Assembly: GCF_003443655.1 (NCBI RefSeq)
Contig: NZ_CP031941.1
Span: 3,408,501-3,472,500 of the forward strand
Length of the DNA: 64,000 bases
Source: Nostoc sphaeroides
GTDB taxonomy: Bacteria; Cyanobacteriota; Cyanobacteriia; Cyanobacteriales; Nostocaceae
Direction: 5' to 3'
Of this stretch, positions 60,420 to 64,000 are shown in pieces (the stretch's first letter is position 1; every line of letters begins with the position of its first letter). The position numbers were made by a program, and so were the translations under genes. Under the pieces are notes generated by a model. It was not told the origin of the DNA and made no database searches. It saw only the letters and a list, made by a program, of their open reading frames with translations.

Positions 60420-60995
60420 CTATTTCCCTAAATTCCGCTTCATTTGTTCTAACTCATCCTGAGTTTCCCAGCTACGGAACTTTTCTTCTAAGTCATCAAA
60501 CCCACCAGAATAACTGCTAGTTTTATTCGACCAGCCACTGGTTTCAAAACGCTGCTGAGTTTGCGCTTTAGCACGGGCTGTCTGTGCTTCGGCTGCTTTA
60601 GCTTGCACTTCCTGTCGTCGTTGCTGAATTTTTCGCAGTAGTTCCTGAGATTGGTTAATGCGTTCTTTCAGCCCTTGCATGTGTCCCCAGCGCTGATTTC
60701 CTTCGCGCAACAGGGCTGCTTCTCGCTCACCCGCCGCCGCCGCTAAATCTTCTCTGCCGGCGTTTTTGGCTTTTTGAATACGGATATGCCAACGCTGAAT
60801 TTCTTGAGCGGTGGACAGAATTTCTTCTTGCGATCGCTTCTCTTGTATTCGTAAATCTGCGATCAGCTTTAATGTGCCTTCCTCTTGCTCACGCAGCTGT
60901 TCTAGCAGCGCCTCTAACTCCAAATGTGGATTGTTACGCAAGAATTCTTCTAAACGGTTTTCTAGAAACCGACTCAAATCATCAAATAATCCCAC
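60420..60995 (-). CDS. TIGR04376-family coiled-coil protein
   Basis: A 191-residue protein that matches TIGR04376, a cyanobacterial family: MGLFDDLSRFLENRLEEFLRNNPHLELEALLEQLREQE, then a long continuous coiled coil (about 40-145) with charged heptads, and a C-terminal acidic FDDLEEKFRSWETQDELEQ. The layout recalls PspA/IM30-like membrane-stress proteins, but it lacks their full domain. Cytoplasmic; function unknown. Monocistronic. Confidence 0.85.
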   Translation of the reverse strand: MGLFDDLSRFLENRLEEFLRNNPHLELEALLEQLREQEEGTLKLIADLRIQEKRSQEEILSTAQEIQRWHIRIQKAKNAGREDLAAAAGEREAALLREGNQRWGHMQGLKERINQSQELLRKIQQRRQEVQAKAAEAQTARAKAQTQQRFETSGWSNKTSSYSGGFDDLEEKFRSWETQDELEQMKRNLGK

Positions 60996-61841
60996 TGCTA
61001 GAACTCCAGAGATCGGGTGCGTGACTATTTTATTGTAGTAGTCAAACTAATTCATAATTGATAATTAATAATTCATAATTTAAAGACGCTCGATGACTCG
61101 CTTTCCGCAACGCTATCAGTGGGAGCTTTGAACTCTCCACTGTCTTTTTGACCACTGATTTAAAAATGAGCGTGGGGGCTGCTGTACCCATTTTAAAATT
61201 TATGAATTATGAATTATGAATTAATAATTATTTGATCAGCTGAATAAAACTCTCACCGCCAACAATAATGGCGTAATTTTAGAAAGCTTGTTGTATAAAC
61301 AAGTTGAATAACCACTTACAGTTTGGGCAGGAGTCAGGAGTCAGGAGTCATAAGTCAAGCAAAAGGGCTATCAGAACACCGCAAGTTACAGCTAAAATTC
61401 TCAGACGATGAAAAAACTGGCGTTGCATAATAGAGGGATAAATTTTCAATTTTATAGTTGCTGAAATGCGTTTGTGACAATCTGAAAATATAATCGGCAT
61501 CTTTGCCTGACAACCAACTACTCGCTATCTTGCGCCCCTAACTGCTGTAACAACTCATGAATTTGGATGTCGGGCGAGTACTTGCGGCGTTTGATGTCAT
61601 CCGTACCTGTCATCCGCAATATAATTATTGGCTCAAAGAAATTGTAGCAAAGTGGCAAGTAGCGCGATCGCTATTTTCATAACCTCTAGGGGATTTCCAA
61701 CAAATCAATTATTCAATCTGTGGGGTATTATTTATTTTAAACTCCCTAAGTCTTTTACTTATAACTTGTGAGTTAAATCACACTAGTAATCTAACCACTG
61801 TCATAAAATTATATTATGCATAAAATATTACAGACAAAATA
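60996..61841. other. Long intergenic region with AT-rich inverted repeats
   Basis: ATTCATAATTGATAATTAAT (about 61050) and ATGAATTATGAATTATGAAT (about 61202) form a broad inverted pair around unique DNA. A decayed GGGA/TCCC MITE of about 60 bp lies near 61690-61747 (AGGGGATTTCCAACAAATCA / TTTATTTTAAACTCCCTAA). GGAGTCAGGAGTCAGGAGTCA triplet repeat at about 61329. No gene seen. Confidence 0.6.
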
Positions 61842-62279
61842 ATGGAATTACTTGAATTAATTTTGGTGCTAGCTACAGTAGTTGGTGTTGCAGACGGGAA
61901 CACAATTGTCGTTAAAGATAATGCAGGACAAACAATTCCAATCAGGCTAGCGTGTATTAATGCACCAGAGGTGACTGGCCAGCCCTATCGTTTAGCAGCA
62001 ATACAAAGGCTAAAACAGCTATTACCACCTCAGACTCCTGTTGTGATTAGAAGCACAGAAGAACTCAAAAGTGGTCACACAGTTGGTGAAGTGTTTGTGG
62101 ATAATCGCTCAGTAAATCTCCTTTTGGTAGAGTCAGGTAATGCCGTAGTTGACCGAGAATCTTTACAAAATTGCTACGAGAGCAAAACCCAATTTTTAAT
62201 TGCAGAAGCTAATGCTAAAAATAAGCACTTGGGATTGTGGCAGCAATCAAAAGTTAAATTGAACTTTCATGCCAAGTAA
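61842..62279 (+). CDS. Staphylococcal-nuclease-fold protein with altered active site
   Basis: A 145-residue thermonuclease-like (SNase) OB-fold protein: an N-terminal hydrophobic helix (LLELILVLATVVGV, probably signal or anchor), VADGNTIVVKD, IPIRLACINAPEVTGQPYRL, and a C-terminal SLQNCYE and KNKHLGLWQQ. In active SNases these positions carry D21, R35, D40, E43 and R87. Here R35 and E43 are kept, but D21 is N20, D40 is N40, and the R87 position reads VESG (Glu). It is thus probably inactive or a binding protein. Cyanobacterial relatives usually keep DGDT and IDAPE. Confidence 0.82.
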   Translation: MELLELILVLATVVGVADGNTIVVKDNAGQTIPIRLACINAPEVTGQPYRLAAIQRLKQLLPPQTPVVIRSTEELKSGHTVGEVFVDNRSVNLLLVESGNAVVDRESLQNCYESKTQFLIAEANAKNKHLGLWQQSKVKLNFHAK

Positions 62280-62345
62280 TACCAATTCTGTATTAAGCAG
62301 TTTTAGGATTGCTATACTTGTTTGATTAATTGAAATTTTCCATAT

Positions 62346-63392
62346 TTAGTTTTTGGAATTAGTTGCGTTCTTAATATCATCTATCAATTCATCAATTCTT
62401 GCTTGAGTCGTATTCCAAGAACACATAAAACGTACTCCTCCCACACCAATAAATGTATAAAACTGCCAGTTCTTTGCTTTTAAGGCGTGAATGACTTGCT
62501 CAGGTAGTTTAACAAACACGGCGTTGGCTTCTCTCGGAAACATCAAGTCAACATTTTCTATATTCAATAGTTGATTTTCTAAGTATTCAGCACATTGATT
62601 CGCATGTCTGGCATTTTTTAGCCAAGCACCAGTTTCCAATAAACCCAACCAGGGAGCAGAGATAAACCGCATTTTTGAGGCTAGCTGACCTGCTTGCTTG
62701 CATCGATAATCAAAATCTTCTGCTAGCTCTTTGTTGAAGAAAAGAATGGCTTCACCTAATGCCATTCCATTCTTTGTACCACAAAAGCACAATACATCCA
62801 CTCCAGTTTTCCAAGTAATTTCAGCAGGGCTTTTATTCATAGCGGCAACTGCATTTGAAAAACGAGCGCCATCCATGTGAATTTTTAAGTTATATTTTGT
62901 AGCAACTTCTTTGATTTTCAGAAGTTCTTCAATAGAATATAAAGTCCCTAATTCAGTTGATTGGGTGATGCTAATAACTTTAGGTTTGGGATAATGAATA
63001 TCAGTACGTTTAGTGACAATTGCCTCTATAGCCTCTGATGTTAACTTGCCATTTTTACCTTGAGCAAGTAACAATTTCGAGCCATTAGATGCAAATTCAG
63101 GTGCGCCACATTCATCTGTTTCTATGTGAGATGTTTCATGACAAATGACGCTGTGATATGACTGACAAAGGGCTGCTAAAGATAAAGAATTCGCGGCTGT
63201 ACCATTAAACGTAAAAAATACTTCACAATCAATTTCAAAGAGTTGCCGAAAATAATCTGTGGCTTTTTGAGTCCATTCATCATTTCCATAGGCTGGAACA
63301 CTACCTTGATTTGCCCTAATCATATATTCCAGGGCTTCTGGACAAATTCCAGAGGAATTATCACTTGCAAACTGTTCTAATTGGCTACTCAT
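62346..63392 (-). CDS. Threonine-aldolase/beta-eliminating-lyase-type PLP enzyme
   Basis: A 348-residue fold-type I PLP enzyme. I chose ATG 63392 (MSSQLEQFASDNSSG), which matches the family's N-terminus; the longer frame would add 53 unrelated residues. Landmarks: FASDNSSGICPEALEYMIRA, ETSHIETDECGAPEF, KIHMDGARFSNAVAAM (Asp holding the PLP ring), and VLCFCGTKNGMALGEAILFF with the PLP lysine in GTKNG. It resembles bacterial low-specificity L-threonine aldolases (threonine to glycine plus acetaldehyde). Cytoplasmic, monocistronic. The start has no strong ribosome site. Confidence 0.9.
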   Translation of the reverse strand: MSSQLEQFASDNSSGICPEALEYMIRANQGSVPAYGNDEWTQKATDYFRQLFEIDCEVFFTFNGTAANSLSLAALCQSYHSVICHETSHIETDECGAPEFASNGSKLLLAQGKNGKLTSEAIEAIVTKRTDIHYPKPKVISITQSTELGTLYSIEELLKIKEVATKYNLKIHMDGARFSNAVAAMNKSPAEITWKTGVDVLCFCGTKNGMALGEAILFFNKELAEDFDYRCKQAGQLASKMRFISAPWLGLLETGAWLKNARHANQCAEYLENQLLNIENVDLMFPREANAVFVKLPEQVIHALKAKNWQFYTFIGVGGVRFMCSWNTTQARIDELIDDIKNATNSKN

Positions 63393-64000
63393 AATGTCTA
63401 CTTTAATTTTTTTAAGTAATTGTTTTAATTCTAGTGAATAAATTCGACATTTGGCAACTCCAAACTTGACGTAGATGCTTTTAAATCTCAAGTTATCTAA
63501 TAATTTTGCTATTAGAACTTGGTGGTAGTAAACTAAATGTTTATATAGCACTTCGATTTGATTTTTTAAATATACATAAGGTGTGTTAGAGCAGAAAGTA
63601 CGGCGCCATTTTCAGCTTTTGGTGCGTTACGCAATGCTTTAAATTTTTTCAAAAATAATTTCCGACTCCTATATAGCCATACTTAATAATTTGTGAACAA
63701 AAATTTCCGACTTATCTAAAAAGTCGTGCATCTTAACCTTTTGATTATCAAAAATTAAATATAACTGCTATGTCTTGGATCAACCTGTTAATTATTTTTT
63801 GTTTTCGGAGCTTTTATCGAAGTATCTATAACAACAATCAGCATATTTATGCTAAGTAGTTTATACTATTGTATGACTTTGCTAATATCCCCTAAAAACT
63901 GGAGTCTTAGTTCTCCGTTACTGAGACGTTAAATTACTATGGTGTCTTCGTCAGGCTTGCGTTGAGGGGATTGTAAGACGTTAAACATTGCAAATAACTA
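63393..64000. other. Right-end region, nothing recognised
   Basis: About 600 bp, AT-rich, with no convincing gene on either strand. TTGGTGCGTTACGCAATGC at 63619 is a fragment of a common dispersed word. A gene beginning beyond the window cannot be excluded. Confidence 0.5.

Overview
The window looks like chromosomal DNA of a filamentous, heterocyst-type cyanobacterium of the Nostocales (Nostoc/Anabaena-like). Evidence: photosystem genes (psaM, a complete psbA for D1), a cyanobacterial phosphoenolpyruvate carboxylase, many small cyanobacteria-only proteins, very frequent HIP1 octamers (GCGATCGC), heptanucleotide tandem repeats (STRRs) and a dense population of short palindromic mobile elements. 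I found no rRNA, tRNA or CRISPR array.

Layout. 0-4.2 kb: the 3' part of an mcrC restriction gene, a D-ribulose-kinase-like FGGY kinase, psaM with an odd N-terminal repeat followed by a very long hairpin, a small membrane protein and a TPR protein. 4.2-12 kb: housekeeping and stress genes (GST, YajQ, MAPEG, DprA-like protein), a divergent PadR/DUF4188 pair with clear twin operators, a BioD/DRTGG protein and an APH-like phosphotransferase, with repeats between them. 12.5 kb: a small double-glycine (bacteriocin-like) precursor peptide. 13-19.2 kb: a four-gene two-component cluster on the minus strand (small unknown protein, GAF histidine kinase, multi-PAS hybrid kinase, CheY-like regulator). 19.7-29 kb: a fatty-acid-hydroxylase-type protein, a truncated ThDP enzyme, a HAD hydrolase, a DUF5895-like protein, MltA, the wreck of a STAND ATPase, and an intact ISAs1-family insertion sequence with perfect 10-bp target duplications. 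29.4-37.8 kb: signalling genes (Ser/Thr kinase, haem-binding DUF3365-HAMP protein, PhnD-like lipoprotein), a TIR-like protein, a PhoD phosphatase and a DUF2887 protein. 37.9-50.6 kb: central metabolism and photosynthesis (ACT-malic enzyme, psbA plus a fossil psbA 3' end, an MBOAT/SGNH acyl-transfer pair, ppc). 50.7-64 kb: mostly small genes in repeat-rich DNA, with a MocR(PdxR-like)/PNPOx divergent pair, an orphan ABC permease, a TIGR04376 protein, a nuclease-fold protein lacking key catalytic residues, and a threonine-aldolase-type enzyme.

How parts fit together. psbA and psaM serve the photosystems. Malic enzyme and PEP carboxylase work on opposite sides of the C4-acid pool. MBOAT and the SGNH protein resemble AlgI plus an AlgJ/AlgX-type partner for acylating an exported glycan. 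The kinase cluster is probably one signalling pathway. The divergent regulator/target pairs (PadR, MocR) show inverted-repeat operators.

The most distinctive feature is the intergenic DNA. At least six families of non-coding inverted-repeat elements can be recognised by their termini. Two of them have convincing target-site duplications (3-bp TTA/TAA, and 10-bp). In one place two elements of the 10-bp family sit inside an element of the 3-bp family, and removing them restores the length of another family member exactly. All functional names rest on reading sequence motifs, not on database searches.
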